64,000 nucleotides of DNA from Mycobacterium sp. E2733 (GTDB lineage: Bacteria; Actinomycetota; Actinomycetes; Mycobacteriales; Mycobacteriaceae): assembly GCF_001667585.1 (NCBI RefSeq), contig NZ_LZJZ01000015.1:62001-126000 (forward strand), given 5' to 3'. The position numbers and the translations under genes were made by a program. The notes beneath the pieces were generated by a model. That model was not told where the DNA came from. It did no database searches and saw only the letters and a program-made list of their open reading frames with translations. Below, piece by piece: positions 41,192-50,648 of this stretch. Each line of letters opens with the position of its first letter. Position 1 is the first letter of the stretch.

Positions 41192-41962
41192 GTGAGCCGT
41201 GAATCGGCCGGTGCGGCGATCCGCGCGTTGCGAGAGTCGCGAGACTGGTCGCTAGCCGACCTCGCCGCCGCGACCGGTGTCAGCATCATGGGGTTGAGCT
41301 TTCTGGAGCGCGGTACCCGCAAGCCGCACAAAAGCACAGTTCAGAAGGTCGAGAACGGTCTGGGTCTGCCGCCAGGCACCTATTCCCGACTGTTGGTGGC
41401 GGCGGATCCCGCCGCGGAACTGGCCCGGCTGATGGCCGCGCAACCGCCGGCCGCCGTCCCCGCCAGGCGCACCGGGCCTGTGGTCGTGGACCGGCACAGC
41501 GACACAGAAGTGCTGGAAGGATATGCCGAAGCCCAACTGGAAGCCCTCAAATCCGTCATCGATCGGTTGCCTGCGACAACATCAAACGAATATGAGACGT
41601 ATATTCTGTCTGTGATCGCTCAGTGCGTGAAGGCAGAGATGCTCGCCGCCGGCTCGTGGCGGGTCGCCGTGAACGCGGGCGCGGACTCCACGGACCGGCT
41701 GATGAAACATCTCCAAGCCCTCGAGGCGACGCGTACGGCCCTGCTGAAACGGATGCCGGCCAGCTTGAGCGCCCGCTTCGACGCGGCATGCGCACAGTCA
41801 TCGTTGCCCGAGACGGTCATCGCTGCGTTGGTCGGGGTCGACGTCGAGGAGCTCTGGGACATCCGCAACCGCGGGGTGATCCCCCCGGGGGCACTCCCCC
41901 GCGTGCGCGCCTTCACCGACGTCGTCGAGTCGGGACGCCAACTGGGCGAGGGGGCGCCGTGA
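41192..41962 (+). CDS. Xre-type DNA-binding regulator (Rv0023 orthologue)
   Basis: A 256-residue regulator, same length as Rv0023. Helix-turn-helix at about 5-60 (IRALRESRDWSLADLAAATGVSI, then FLERGTRKPHKST in parts). The rest is helical, with a conserved YETYILSVIAQCVKAEM stretch, and probably senses a signal or dimerises. GTG at 41192 gives the known N-terminus MSRESAGAA. Its stop overlaps the next start (GTGA), so it is translated with the NlpC/P60 peptidase. Likely target: its own promoter and whiB5. Confidence 0.9.
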   Translation: MSRESAGAAIRALRESRDWSLADLAAATGVSIMGLSFLERGTRKPHKSTVQKVENGLGLPPGTYSRLLVAADPAAELARLMAAQPPAAVPARRTGPVVVDRHSDTEVLEGYAEAQLEALKSVIDRLPATTSNEYETYILSVIAQCVKAEMLAAGSWRVAVNAGADSTDRLMKHLQALEATRTALLKRMPASLSARFDAACAQSSLPETVIAALVGVDVEELWDIRNRGVIPPGALPRVRAFTDVVESGRQLGEGAP

Positions 41963-42768
41963 GCCAAAGCGAAATAGAGGTACTGAGCCGCGCTCATGAC
42001 ATATTCGTCGGCAGCACCCGACCGGCGGTGCTGGACGCGGGTACCGGGCATTACCGCAACCTGCTGCACAGAGCGGCCGGACTGAACGACGGAGTGGCGC
42101 GCGGTGGCTATCGGCTTGTGGTGGATCACAGCCGGCAACGGCTCGCTGGTGCCGCCGCCACCGACGCTGCCGCGGCGGGCGTCATCGCCAGCGCCCATCG
42201 GGATCGGGCCGAGGCCCGTGATCTGACCGGGGGCGTCCTTGACGAAGCCCGCGCCGACGCGGTCGTTCCGGCGACGCCGATGGCCCAGCGTGAGGCGATG
42301 CGCCGTCGGGTGGCGCGGCTGCGGGCTCAACACGCACACGTCCTGTCGGCGCGCTTCCGGGCGCGTCGACGCCTCGCCGAACTGCGGACGCTGCGTTACC
42401 AACTTCTGCGCTACCGTCCCGCCGGATCAAACGGGCGTGCCGCCATCGCGGTACGCGCCGCATTGTCGCGCCTGGGCCGACCCTACGTGTGGGGCGCGAC
42501 CGGGCCCGACCAGTTCGATTGTTCGGGGCTGGTCCAGTGGAGCTACGCGCAAGCGGGAATTCATCTGGACCGCACCACTTATCAACAGATCAACGACGGG
42601 ATCCCAGTCCCCCGTTCGCAAGTCCGGCCGGGTGACCTCGTGTTCCCACACGCCGGGCATGTCCAGCTGGCCATCGGCAACAACCTGGTAATCGAAGCGC
42701 CGTACTCGGGCGCCTCGGTGCGGATCAGCCGGCTAGGCCCCAACGTTGCGATTCGACGACCGCTATGA
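41959..42768 (+). CDS. NlpC/P60 peptidoglycan peptidase (Rv0024 orthologue)
   Basis: A 269-residue enzyme with a helical N-terminal part (about 1-150) and a C-terminal NlpC/P60 domain that cleaves peptidoglycan stem peptides. Catalytic Cys188 is in [13 protein letters not shown] and His234 in [10 protein letters not shown]. Unlike RipA there is no clear N-terminal signal peptide, as with Rv0024, so export is uncertain; the surrounding type-VII-like small proteins may matter. GTG 41959 overlaps the regulator stop. Confidence 0.92.
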   Translation: MSQSEIEVLSRAHDIFVGSTRPAVLDAGTGHYRNLLHRAAGLNDGVARGGYRLVVDHSRQRLAGAAATDAAAAGVIASAHRDRAEARDLTGGVLDEARADAVVPATPMAQREAMRRRVARLRAQHAHVLSARFRARRRLAELRTLRYQLLRYRPAGSNGRAAIAVRAALSRLGRPYVWGATGPDQFDCSGLVQWSYAQAGIHLDRTTYQQINDGIPVPRSQVRPGDLVFPHAGHVQLAIGNNLVIEAPYSGASVRISRLGPNVAIRRPL

Positions 42769-42784
42769 CACACAGGGTGAGCCG

Positions 42785-43147
42785 ATGACGGAACAAGCAG
42801 GACCTTCGGTAGCCGCTATGCAGGCGCGGCAGTCGGCCCTGGCCGGCCAGCACGGCACCGCAGCCGACGCCGACCGGGTGCTGGCAGAGGTGCTCAGCAG
42901 CGCGCATGCCGCGATGCGCGAGGGCGGCAGGCGTCTGGATGCCATCGCCGAGCAGATCGAGCACGCCACCGTGCACCAGGCGAACCTCGCCGTCGATACG
43001 CCCTTGGGGGCTCGCGAATTTCAGAGGTTCCTGCTGGCCAAACAACGCGAGATCACCGAGGTCGTCGAGGGCGCCCGCGAACTCAGCCGAGCGAAAAAGG
43101 CGGTGCTGGAAGGCCTTCGAGACCAGTACGCCGCCGGCAACGCCTAG
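42785..43147 (+). CDS. DUF4226 helical protein (Rv0025 orthologue)
   Basis: A 120-residue all-helical protein of the size of Rv0025. It carries the motif [20 protein letters not shown], which recurs in the next gene, so both share one domain (DUF4226 type). It follows the NlpC/P60 gene by 16 bp and is likely in the same operon. Function unknown; small helical proteins of this locus look like type VII secretion partners. Confidence 0.88.
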   Translation: MTEQAGPSVAAMQARQSALAGQHGTAADADRVLAEVLSSAHAAMREGGRRLDAIAEQIEHATVHQANLAVDTPLGAREFQRFLLAKQREITEVVEGARELSRAKKAVLEGLRDQYAAGNA

Positions 43148-43272
43148 CAAGGCTGCGGTTGCAGTGTCATCCACAGCGGCCCGGCATTGTGAATTGTCGC
43201 CAGGCAAAGGCCTGGGTACTGTCGCCGGGCATGGAGGTGTCGCAACGCATCCGGCAAGGACGTGCGTAGCGG

Positions 43273-44628
43273 ATGTCGGCGCACGAGGAGCTGCTCGCCG
43301 CGGTGGAATATGTCCGAGACCGTACCGGTGACCCGAACGCGTGGCTGGCGGGTCTGTCGCCCAGTGAGCGGGCCGCGGTGATCACCCCGACGACGCGCCC
43401 CGAACACCTGCAGGCGATCGCCGGCAAGATCCGCCAACAAGACGCAGCCGCACCGGATCGGGAGAAGGGCGAGGCAGCGGAAGCGATCGCGCACGCCGAA
43501 GTGGCGTTGTCGCACCAGAATTCGGCCAGTTCCCAGCTGGACATGCAGGTGATCACGGCCATCTTGAACGCCCACCTCAACGCCGTCGAGGGCAGCCAAG
43601 CGCTGACCAAGTTGCAGCAAGACACCGAAGCCGCGGTGCGAACGCGGTCGGACCTGGACACTCCGGCCGGTGCGCGCGACTTCCAGAGATTTCTGATCGG
43701 CAAGCTCAGAGACATTCGTGCGGTGGTTCTCAACGCGAGCCTCGACGACACGTCGAAGTCGGCCCTGATGGCCGCCTGGACATCGCTGTACGACGCATCC
43801 AAGGGCCAACCGAACAGTCCCGACGAACGCCCGTCGGCCGCGACGGACGGCGCCGACTCTGCCATGACAGAGGACCCCGGACGGGATCCGCTGCTAAATT
43901 CGTTGTTCGCCGACGATCCGGGCCCGGCAACCGATGATCTGCCGGGAGGCGTTGTGCCGGATGTGGCGACCGCTCCGGCGGCGCCCCTGGCTCCTGTGCT
44001 GCCGCCGCCAATGCCCAACTTCGCTTCGGGCCTGCCGAGTTTGGGCGCGATACCCAGTGGCCTGCCACTTCCCGACCTGCAGGGTGACGACAGAACGGAT
44101 CCTGCGCTGCAAGGCCTCGACGACGAAGGCCTACTGGACTCCGCGGAGCATGCGGATCCGAAGCCCGACGCTTCGTCAGATCAACCGAGCGACACTGACG
44201 AGGAAGCGGCGGCGGTGGAGGGCGACTCGTCACCTGCTGGTCCGACCACGGTGACCCTGCCCGACGGGGAAACGGTGACGGCTGCCAGCCCCCAGCTGGC
44301 AGCTGCGATCAAAGCGGCAGTCGGCGGAACGGCGATACCAGATGCGTTCCAACAGCAGGGAATAACGATCCCGCCGCCAGGAACCGCTGTCACCAACCCT
44401 ATCGACGCCTCGCACGTCACTCCGGCGGATATCGGGATGTTCATCGACCGACACGCGCTTGCTCTCGGGCCCGGAAAAGCCCTTCTCGATGGCCAAATTC
44501 AAGACAGCGCCACCGTGAGCGGCCCGAGCTTTCTAGGCTGGGAACATCCGCCGGCCGCGGCCATGACCGCGCCGGCGAAGCCTGACACACCGACACCCAC
44601 GCGGCCGGCGACCTCGTCGACCACCTGA
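43273..44628 (+). CDS. DUF4226-containing protein (Rv0026 orthologue)
   Basis: A 451-residue protein (Rv0026: 448). Residues about 1-180 are helical and hold DTPAGARDFQRFLIGKLRDI, related to the preceding gene. A Pro/Asp/Glu-rich, likely disordered middle follows, then a C-terminal segment (about 310-420; VTLPDGETVTAASPQLAAAI, ASHVTPADIGMFID) that resembles a folded module. No membrane span. Role unknown; probably part of the Rv0024-Rv0030 system. Confidence 0.87.
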   Translation: MSAHEELLAAVEYVRDRTGDPNAWLAGLSPSERAAVITPTTRPEHLQAIAGKIRQQDAAAPDREKGEAAEAIAHAEVALSHQNSASSQLDMQVITAILNAHLNAVEGSQALTKLQQDTEAAVRTRSDLDTPAGARDFQRFLIGKLRDIRAVVLNASLDDTSKSALMAAWTSLYDASKGQPNSPDERPSAATDGADSAMTEDPGRDPLLNSLFADDPGPATDDLPGGVVPDVATAPAAPLAPVLPPPMPNFASGLPSLGAIPSGLPLPDLQGDDRTDPALQGLDDEGLLDSAEHADPKPDASSDQPSDTDEEAAAVEGDSSPAGPTTVTLPDGETVTAASPQLAAAIKAAVGGTAIPDAFQQQGITIPPPGTAVTNPIDASHVTPADIGMFIDRHALALGPGKALLDGQIQDSATVSGPSFLGWEHPPAAAMTAPAKPDTPTPTRPATSSTT

Positions 44629-44679
44629 CAATAGTGATCTCGCCGGTTCGAGCCGGCGGGCGTGAACAGGAGACAGCGG

Positions 44680-44997
44680 ATGGCAGATCCGATCCATGTG
44701 GTCCCCGCGCACTTGCGTCAAGCCGCTGCGCGCCATCAGGAAACGTCCGATTACTTGCGCACGGTCCCGTCGTCGCACGCGGCGATCCAGGAAAGCCTCG
44801 ATTCGCTGGGACCGATCTTCGGTGAACTACGCGATGCCGGGCGGGAACTGCTTGAGCTCAGACGACAGTGCTATGAGCAACAAGCCGCGGACCACGCCGA
44901 CCTGGCGGACAAATTGTCGGCGTCGGCCGCGATGTGGGAGCAGCACGAGCAGGATGCGGCGCGCGACTTCCGCGGCATTGCTGACCGCGGTCGATGA
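44680..44997 (+). CDS. type VII secretion-associated WXG100-like protein (Rv0027 orthologue)
   Basis: A 105-residue helical hairpin-type protein, same length as Rv0027. It begins MADPIHVVPAHLRQAA and carries ADLADKLSASAAMWEQHEQD near the C-terminus, as in ESX-1 secretion-associated DUF2580 proteins. The ATG 44680 is chosen to match; GGAGACAGCGG precedes. Stop overlaps the next ATG. Confidence 0.87.
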   Translation: MADPIHVVPAHLRQAAARHQETSDYLRTVPSSHAAIQESLDSLGPIFGELRDAGRELLELRRQCYEQQAADHADLADKLSASAAMWEQHEQDAARDFRGIADRGR

Positions 44998-45305
44998 CCG
45001 ACGCGAACCCCGCTTTTGACACCGTTCACCCGAGTGGGCACATCCTCGTCCGCTCCTGCCGCGGCGGGTACATGCACAGCGTTGCGCTGAGCGAAGAGGC
45101 GATGGAGACCGATGCCGAAACGCTGGCACGAGGCATTTTGCTGACCGCTGACGTGTCCTGCCTCAAGGCATTGCTGGAGATTCGGGACGAAATCGTCGCG
45201 GCCGGACACACCCCCTCGGCCGAGGTGCCGACCCCGCGAGACCTGGATGCTGCGATCGAGAAGCTACTGGCGCATAAACTGCGGCGCCGTCACAGCGCCA
45301 TCTAG
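44994..45305 (+). CDS. DUF2694 protein (Rv0028 orthologue)
   Basis: A 103-residue conserved mycobacterial protein (Rv0028: 101). Seen: HPSGHILVRSCRGGYMHSVAL, then a helical LARGILLTADVSCLKALLEIR. DUF2694 type; function unknown. Its ATG overlaps the stop of the preceding gene (ATGA), so both are likely co-translated and may pair. Confidence 0.87.
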   Translation: MTDANPAFDTVHPSGHILVRSCRGGYMHSVALSEEAMETDAETLARGILLTADVSCLKALLEIRDEIVAAGHTPSAEVPTPRDLDAAIEKLLAHKLRRRHSAI

Positions 45306-45310
45306 CAGGC

Positions 45311-45454
45311 CTACAACAGCCAGGTCTTGGCCGCCTCGGGATCTGGAGCGATATCGGTGGGCGGCTCTACAGGGTTGGGGCCGAACAACTCTCGTGCGCG
45401 CGCAAGCAAAGCACGCACTTCGTCGAGTTGCTGCTGCAGGGCAGATTCAGCCAT
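45311..45454 (-). CDS. small acidic 47-residue protein
   Basis: A minus-strand ORF of 47 codons (MAESALQQQLDEVRALLAR... ending AAKTWLL) ends 5 bp from the stop of the DUF2694 gene on the other strand. A helical first half and a Pro/Asp-rich tail (GPNPVEPPTDIAPDPEAA) read like real protein, and the ORF fills the gap between two plus-strand genes well. No strong ribosome site is seen. Function unknown; it is below the size many gene finders accept. Confidence 0.55.
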   Translation of the reverse strand: MAESALQQQLDEVRALLARARELFGPNPVEPPTDIAPDPEAAKTWLL

Positions 45455-45536
45455 ATCTGCACGGTACCGAGGCCGTCACAGCTGCACAATTCACCGACCG
45501 AATAAGCCGTTCGTCAGATGCCGGTACGCTTAGCCG

Positions 45537-47327
45537 GTGGCGATCTTCGGTCGGATGACGGCGCGTCAGCGCCTCCGGAGAGCTACCCGGGAATCATTGG
45601 CGATGCCGGCCTTCAGCTCTCCCATCGATTGCACCCCGTGGGTGATCGGTGGGCTTTGGCCTGCCGAGCTGTCGACGATCACCGCCGAAAACGCCTCGCT
45701 CGCAGAATATCTGAAGACCGACCTGCAGCGGATCGCCGACAGCGCGAACGAGCAGCTGAAGATGGTCAAGCGGGCGGGTTTGGCCGATCTGTCCCGTCAG
45801 GCGGAGGAGGCTCGGGTCATCGACGAAGCGCGCGTCCGCGCCGTGCGCCGAGTCGAATCGACGATTCGCCAGTTGCGCGCGGTGGAGGCCGGGGTGATCG
45901 CCGGATATCCCCGCCCTCAGCTCGACGAGCCGTCGGCACGGGACATGGACCGGACCCAGGTCATCCCTGCCGTCACGGAGGGGGAACCCCTGCCCCATGC
46001 GTCCACCAGGAGTGTGCGTAAACCGCGCTGGCGGGTCGCCGACAAGCCGGCTCCTTCCGTGCCGCAAGGCGGCGGGGACGAAGTCGAGGCACCTGTCGAT
46101 GACACTCCTGGCGAACAGACCGCCAGCGCGCCGGATATGGAGCAGACGCAGATCATTCCTGCTGTCACCGGGCTGGGGCCCGTCGCCGACGCGCCGCTCG
46201 TCGCCAACGGTCGCCACCACCTGGAGGCCGAAGAGTCGACCACCGAGCAGGACCAACCCGAATGGGGGTCCGACTTCGACGCCGGGGACGACGCCCCGGT
46301 GGGGTCGATGGAGGAGACGCAGGTGATTCCCGCGATCACCGAAATCGAGCCCGTGGTTGATGAGCCGGACCGCGTCCCCGGGGACGACCCCGCGGCGGTC
46401 TCGATGGAAGAGACGCAGATCATCCCCGCAATCACCGAAAGCGAGCCCGCGATTGGCGCGCCGGCCGAGAATGGTCGCCACCACGCCGTGCCCGAAGAAC
46501 CGGCCCAGAACGAGGCGCAGCCACCAGAACCCGTCGAGGACTCGGTCGCCTCGATGGAGGAGACGCAGGTCATTCCCGCCATCGCCGAGGCCGAGCCCCT
46601 GGTGGATGAGCCGGCCGAACCGGAAGCGGGCCAAGACCAACGAGGGGCAGCTGGGGAACCCGCCGCCCCGACCCGCCAGCAAAAGGACACCGCCGCAACG
46701 GGTTTCGAAATTGACCGGCTGAATCGGCTCCTCGAATTCGTGGTCCGCCAAGAGCCGCGGTTGAATTGGGCGGTCGGCGACCTTCTGGACGGCACGACGG
46801 TCCTGGTAACCGACCTTGCCCACGGTTGGATACCGGCGGGGATCAACCTTCCAGCGGGCGTGCGGTTGTTGGAGCCCGAGCGACGCACTGGCAGGGTGAC
46901 CGCCTTGATCGGCGACGCGGCGCGCGTCGTGAGCTACGCGCCCGGCGATTCGCTGCGCCGTTCGCCCGACTTCACCGCGACGAAATCGTCGTTGGAACCG
47001 CGCGACCTGCCCGCCATCGAGGATCTCGCCACGGTACTGAGCGGGACCACACGCCGGTTCGACGGACTCCCCCGCATCGTGCAGAGGTTGGCGGACGCTG
47101 CCGCCGCGGATGCGGTTGTCATCGATCAAGAGGTCGACGTGTTGCGTGTGCACCTGGATACGGCGCGCTACCAGCTTTTGGTCCAGTATCCGACCGTGAA
47201 TCCGGCGCTCCTGCTCAAGTGTCTGTTGATGGCCGCCACCGAAGGCATCGCGAGCGGAGACGCGGTATCGGCGAACTATCACCTCGCCTGGTATCAGAAA
47301 CTCGCCACGCAACCACCCGCCCCCTAG
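45537..47327 (+). CDS. DUF5632-like protein with repeated TQxIPA motifs (Rv0029 orthologue)
   Basis: A 596-residue protein, clearly longer than Rv0029 (365). The helical N-terminus (about 1-125) and the C-terminal domain (about 395-590; DLLDGTTVLVTDLAHGWIPAGI) flank an acidic, likely disordered middle. That middle carries five copies of M-[DE]-x-T-Q-[VI]-I-P-A (codon starts 45945, 46137, 46308, 46404, 46554). The size gain over the M. tuberculosis form falls in this part. No membrane span. The motif looks like a phosphothreonine/FHA ligand but that is inference. Confidence 0.85.
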   Translation: MAIFGRMTARQRLRRATRESLAMPAFSSPIDCTPWVIGGLWPAELSTITAENASLAEYLKTDLQRIADSANEQLKMVKRAGLADLSRQAEEARVIDEARVRAVRRVESTIRQLRAVEAGVIAGYPRPQLDEPSARDMDRTQVIPAVTEGEPLPHASTRSVRKPRWRVADKPAPSVPQGGGDEVEAPVDDTPGEQTASAPDMEQTQIIPAVTGLGPVADAPLVANGRHHLEAEESTTEQDQPEWGSDFDAGDDAPVGSMEETQVIPAITEIEPVVDEPDRVPGDDPAAVSMEETQIIPAITESEPAIGAPAENGRHHAVPEEPAQNEAQPPEPVEDSVASMEETQVIPAIAEAEPLVDEPAEPEAGQDQRGAAGEPAAPTRQQKDTAATGFEIDRLNRLLEFVVRQEPRLNWAVGDLLDGTTVLVTDLAHGWIPAGINLPAGVRLLEPERRTGRVTALIGDAARVVSYAPGDSLRRSPDFTATKSSLEPRDLPAIEDLATVLSGTTRRFDGLPRIVQRLADAAAADAVVIDQEVDVLRVHLDTARYQLLVQYPTVNPALLLKCLLMAATEGIASGDAVSANYHLAWYQKLATQPPAP

Positions 47328-47393
47328 GCCGCTACCGAGCCCGCCGGGCACCTGCGAGTTTGAATTGACGCTGGTTGGAGGGGTCGACATACT

Positions 47394-47717
47394 GTGATCG
47401 TGTCGGGTTCGGGCGGTCGCGCGAATCTCAGTGACAAGGACCTCGTCGAATCAGTTCTTCGCGAACTGAGCGAGGCAGCCGACAAGTGGGAAGCCCTTGT
47501 GGCCCAGGCCGAGGCCGTCACCTACAGCGTCGATCTCGGTGACATCTATGCCGTGGCGAACTCCGACGGCCGGTTGCTCGAGTTGACTCTGCACCCCGGC
47601 GTGATGACCGGATACGCCCATGGCGAGCTGGCCGACAGGCTGAACCTCGCGATCGCGGCGCTACGCGAAGAGGCCGAGGCTGAGAACCGGGCGAGTTACG
47701 GCGGACCGCTGCAGTAA
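47394..47717 (+). CDS. YbaB-like/DUF2710 protein (Rv0030 orthologue)
   Basis: A 107-residue protein near the length of Rv0030 (109). N-terminal helix (LSDKDLVESVLRELSEAADKW) then a beta part VDLGDIYAVANSDGRLLELTLHP and a C-terminal helix, which is the YbaB/EspD-chaperone-like pattern. GTG 47394; GGAGGGG lies 12 bp upstream. Last gene of the Rv0023-Rv0030 segment; Rv0031-Rv0035 are absent here. Confidence 0.82.
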   Translation: MIVSGSGGRANLSDKDLVESVLRELSEAADKWEALVAQAEAVTYSVDLGDIYAVANSDGRLLELTLHPGVMTGYAHGELADRLNLAIAALREEAEAENRASYGGPLQ

Positions 47718-47803
47718 TCGCGCGCTCGCGCGCTCATCGACCGGCGCTTGGGTCGGATCGGCGCCGGCTCTCTTCGCGCGCTCGCGCGCTCATCGACCGG
47801 CGC
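47718..47803. repeat. 30-bp direct repeat, two copies
   Basis: The 30-base sequence beginning TCGCGCGCTCGCGCGCTCATCG occurs exactly at 47718-47747 and 47774-47803, 56 bp apart. The second copy contains the stop codon of the minus-strand TIGR03084 gene, so a 56-bp tail segment was duplicated. No gene is disrupted. It marks the place where Rv0031-Rv0035 are missing relative to M. tuberculosis. Confidence 0.8.
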
Positions 47804-48566
47804 CGGGCGGGCCCGCGAAGGCTTGTGCGATCTCCAGCCAGCGCTGCGCGTCGGTCCCTTGGGCGATGATGCCGAGGGAGCTGAGCGGGCGCCGCTGAGT
47901 GACCAGGAAGCAGAAGTCTTCGGCAGAACCGGTGACCCGCTGCGCGGCGTCCGGCGGTCCCCAGCTCCACGTGTCGCCGCCGGGTCCGCGCAGCTCGACC
48001 AGGAACGGCTCGGCCGGGGCGGGCAGATTGTTGACGAAGAAAGCGTAGTCGCGCGTGCGCACCCCCAGGTGAGCGATCGACCGCAGCCGGTCGGTAGCCG
48101 CACGCTTGACGCCCAGCGCATCGGCGACGTCCAATCCGTGCGCCCAGGTCTCCATCAACCGCGCGGTCGCCATCGACGCCGCACTCATCGGCGGCCCGAA
48201 CCACGGAAGCTTGCGACCGGCGGGAACCCTCAACAGCTCCTCATGCAACCGGCCACGGGTCGCCCGCCAGTCGGCGAGCAGCTCAGCCGGCGCTAGACCC
48301 GCCAATTCTTCGGCACCCGCGTCGACGAAGCCCGTCGGGTCCGCGGCGGCGGCCTCGAGCTGTTCGGCAAACCCCGCCTCGTCGGTGACCGAGGTCAGTG
48401 CGACCTTGTCGGTCCACAACAGGTGCCCGATCTGATGCGCGATGGTCCAGCCCGGCGCGGGCGTCGGATCGGCCCATCGTTCGGCGGGCAGCGGAGCGAC
48501 CAGGGCGTCAAGCTCGTCGCTTTCCGCGCGTAAGTCGGCCACGATCGGTTCGGGACCCGCCATCAT
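47790..48566 (-). CDS. TIGR03084 / mycothiol-dependent maleylpyruvate isomerase-like protein (Rv0036c orthologue)
   Basis: A 258-residue protein of the DinB/MDMPI superfamily (Rv0036c: 257). The N-terminal metal-binding helix bundle shows [16 protein letters not shown] and [21 protein letters not shown] with the expected His residues; the C-terminal SCP2-like domain follows. It probably uses mycothiol, but the substrate is unknown. Its start overlaps the MFS gene's stop (ATGA). Confidence 0.9.
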   Translation of the reverse strand: MMAGPEPIVADLRAESDELDALVAPLPAERWADPTPAPGWTIAHQIGHLLWTDKVALTSVTDEAGFAEQLEAAAADPTGFVDAGAEELAGLAPAELLADWRATRGRLHEELLRVPAGRKLPWFGPPMSAASMATARLMETWAHGLDVADALGVKRAATDRLRSIAHLGVRTRDYAFFVNNLPAPAEPFLVELRGPGGDTWSWGPPDAAQRVTGSAEDFCFLVTQRRPLSSLGIIAQGTDAQRWLEIAQAFAGPPGAGR

Positions 48567-49882
48567 TGCCTCCGCTCGTCGGTCGCCCCCGCCGGGGAGT
48601 GATTATTCGCTTGTTCGCCGCGCCGGCCCAGGACGCCGTGCATGGCCAGCCCGGCCAAATAAAGCCCCGAAGCGACCAGCACGAATGCGGGCGCATGGCC
48701 GTCGGCCGGAATCAACGCCGCGGCCACCGTGATCGCGGCGATGAACGCGACCCAGAACAGCGCGTCTTGGACGGCGAACACGTGTCCGCGAAGGGCGTCA
48801 TCGACGTCCATCTGCATGGCCGAGTCGGCGCACAGCTTGACCATCTGCCCGGTCACACCGAGGAAGAAGCCGCACGCCACCATGATGGGCAGCAGGAGCC
48901 CCGCGCCGGCGACCTCGATGACCACCGAGGCCGCGAGCGCACCGTTGACCGTCGCGTAGCGACCCCAGCGACGGACCGCCGGCGGAGTCAGCACGTTGGC
49001 CAGAAACGCACCCAGGCCGGTGGCGCCGAAAAACACCAGAGCGGTACCCAGTCCCCCGACCGCGGGGTCGGTCAGGTGGTGTACGAGAAGCAAGACCAAC
49101 AGAGAGTTGATGCCGACCACCATCCGGTGGGCGGCCAGTCCCGACAGCGTGGCGGCGACCGTCGGCCGCTGGGCCACGGTGCGTGCACCGTGCAGCCAAC
49201 CGGTGATTACGGCGTAGAAGACCGGTCCGTGGATCGCCCGCTTGGTGTCGTCCGGGCCCAGCACGCGAGAAGCGAACCGCAACGACAGCAGCAAGGCGAT
49301 CGACACGGGTACAGCGGTGACGAAGATGATCGCCGAGGCGCCCTTGTCCCCCGCGCCGACTAGGAACCGCGGCACGAGCATGAAGTTGGCACCGATGAAC
49401 GCGGCGATGGCCCCGGACGCGTTGGCTAAGGCGTTCATGGTCACGACCTGTTCGCGAGGCACCACGTGCGGCAGCGAGGCCGACAGTCCGGACGCGACGA
49501 ACCGCGCCAAGCCATTGGCGAACAGCGCGCCCAAGAGCAGCGGCAGGTCGCCTGCCCTGAGGGCGAGGATCGTGCCGATCGCGGCGATCAGGAGGAGGCG
49601 GCCGACGTTGGCGCTGACCAGCACCAGCCGTCGGTCCCAACGGTCCATCAGCGCGCCGGCGAACGGCCCCAGCAGCGAGTACGGCAGGAACAGCACGGTG
49701 AACGCCCGTGCGATGGCCATCGGATCGGCGGCCCGGTCCGGATTGAACAGCAACGCTCCGGCCAGGCCGGCCTGAAACAGCCCATCGCCGAATTGACTCG
49801 CCATGCGCACCTGCAGCAGCCGCCAGAAGTCTGGCAAACTGCGCACTGACCGCCATATTTCGACGGGTGCGCTTGAGTGCAT
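48563..49882 (-). CDS. MFS transporter (Rv0037c orthologue)
   Basis: A 439-residue major facilitator with about 12 membrane spans. The MFS loop between spans 2 and 3 is seen as [13 protein letters not shown]. The ATG 49882 ([20 protein letters not shown]) gives a length close to Rv0037c (441); the longer frame adds unsupported residues. Cargo unknown. It precedes the TIGR03084 gene with overlapping codons. Confidence 0.88.
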   Translation of the reverse strand: MHSSAPVEIWRSVRSLPDFWRLLQVRMASQFGDGLFQAGLAGALLFNPDRAADPMAIARAFTVLFLPYSLLGPFAGALMDRWDRRLVLVSANVGRLLLIAAIGTILALRAGDLPLLLGALFANGLARFVASGLSASLPHVVPREQVVTMNALANASGAIAAFIGANFMLVPRFLVGAGDKGASAIIFVTAVPVSIALLLSLRFASRVLGPDDTKRAIHGPVFYAVITGWLHGARTVAQRPTVAATLSGLAAHRMVVGINSLLVLLLVHHLTDPAVGGLGTALVFFGATGLGAFLANVLTPPAVRRWGRYATVNGALAASVVIEVAGAGLLLPIMVACGFFLGVTGQMVKLCADSAMQMDVDDALRGHVFAVQDALFWVAFIAAITVAAALIPADGHAPAFVLVASGLYLAGLAMHGVLGRRGEQANNHSPAGATDERRQ

Positions 49883-50024
49883 CCGGGATTGGATCACAAA
49901 ACCGACTTCCACAATTGGGGCTAGCAAGCTCGTCACCGTCCGAGCCGACTTACCAACACTACAAATCTTCACGCCCGGCGCTTGATTCCCCCGGGCGACA
50001 GGCGACGGATGCGATGATGGTTGG

Positions 50025-50630
50025 GTGCCGCCGCCCGAGGACCCAGAGGACTATGTCGCGCCGGCCGCGCAGCGGGTGCGCGCGGGGACGTTGCTGCTTG
50101 CCAACACCGACCTTTTCGAACCGACGTTTCGGCGCAGCGTGATCTACATCGTCGAGCACAACGACGGCGGCACGCTGGGGGTGGTGCTGAACCGCGCCAG
50201 CGAGACCGCGGTGTACAACGTGCTGCCGCAGTGGACCAAATTGGCGGCCAAGCCCAAGACGATGTTCATCGGCGGCCCGGTGAAACGGGACGCGGCGCTA
50301 TGCCTGGCGGCGTTGCGGGTAGGCGCCGATCCGCAGGGCGTGGCCGGGTTGCGGCATGTAGACGGCCGCGTGGTGATGGTCGATCTCGACGCCGACCCCG
50401 ACACGATCGCTCCACTGGTGGAGGGAGTCCGAATTTTCGCGGGCTACTCCGGTTGGACCATCGGCCAGCTGGAAGGCGAAATCGAACGCGACGACTGGAT
50501 TGTCTTGTCGGGGTTGCCATCTGACGTCCTGGCGGGGGCGAGGTCCGACCTGTGGGCGCAGGTGCTGCGCCGGCAGCCGTTGCCCCTGTCGTTGCTTGCC
50601 ACCCACCCGATAGACCTCAGCCGCAACTAG
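50025..50630 (+). CDS. UPF0301/YqgE (AlgH) protein (Rv0038 orthologue)
   Basis: A 201-residue YqgE/AlgH family protein of unknown function, nearly the length of Rv0038 (202). Family signatures: [30 protein letters not shown] and [19 protein letters not shown] (parts). GTG 50025 is used; two ATGs just upstream are out of frame. It is divergent from the MFS gene with a 142-bp spacer. Confidence 0.92.
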   Translation: MPPPEDPEDYVAPAAQRVRAGTLLLANTDLFEPTFRRSVIYIVEHNDGGTLGVVLNRASETAVYNVLPQWTKLAAKPKTMFIGGPVKRDAALCLAALRVGADPQGVAGLRHVDGRVVMVDLDADPDTIAPLVEGVRIFAGYSGWTIGQLEGEIERDDWIVLSGLPSDVLAGARSDLWAQVLRRQPLPLSLLATHPIDLSRN

Positions 50631-50648
50631 CGGGCCCTCCGCCAGACC

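Noticed and set aside
47718..47803. phage attachment site
   Set aside because: Only a duplicated gene tail, no integrase or tRNA nearby.
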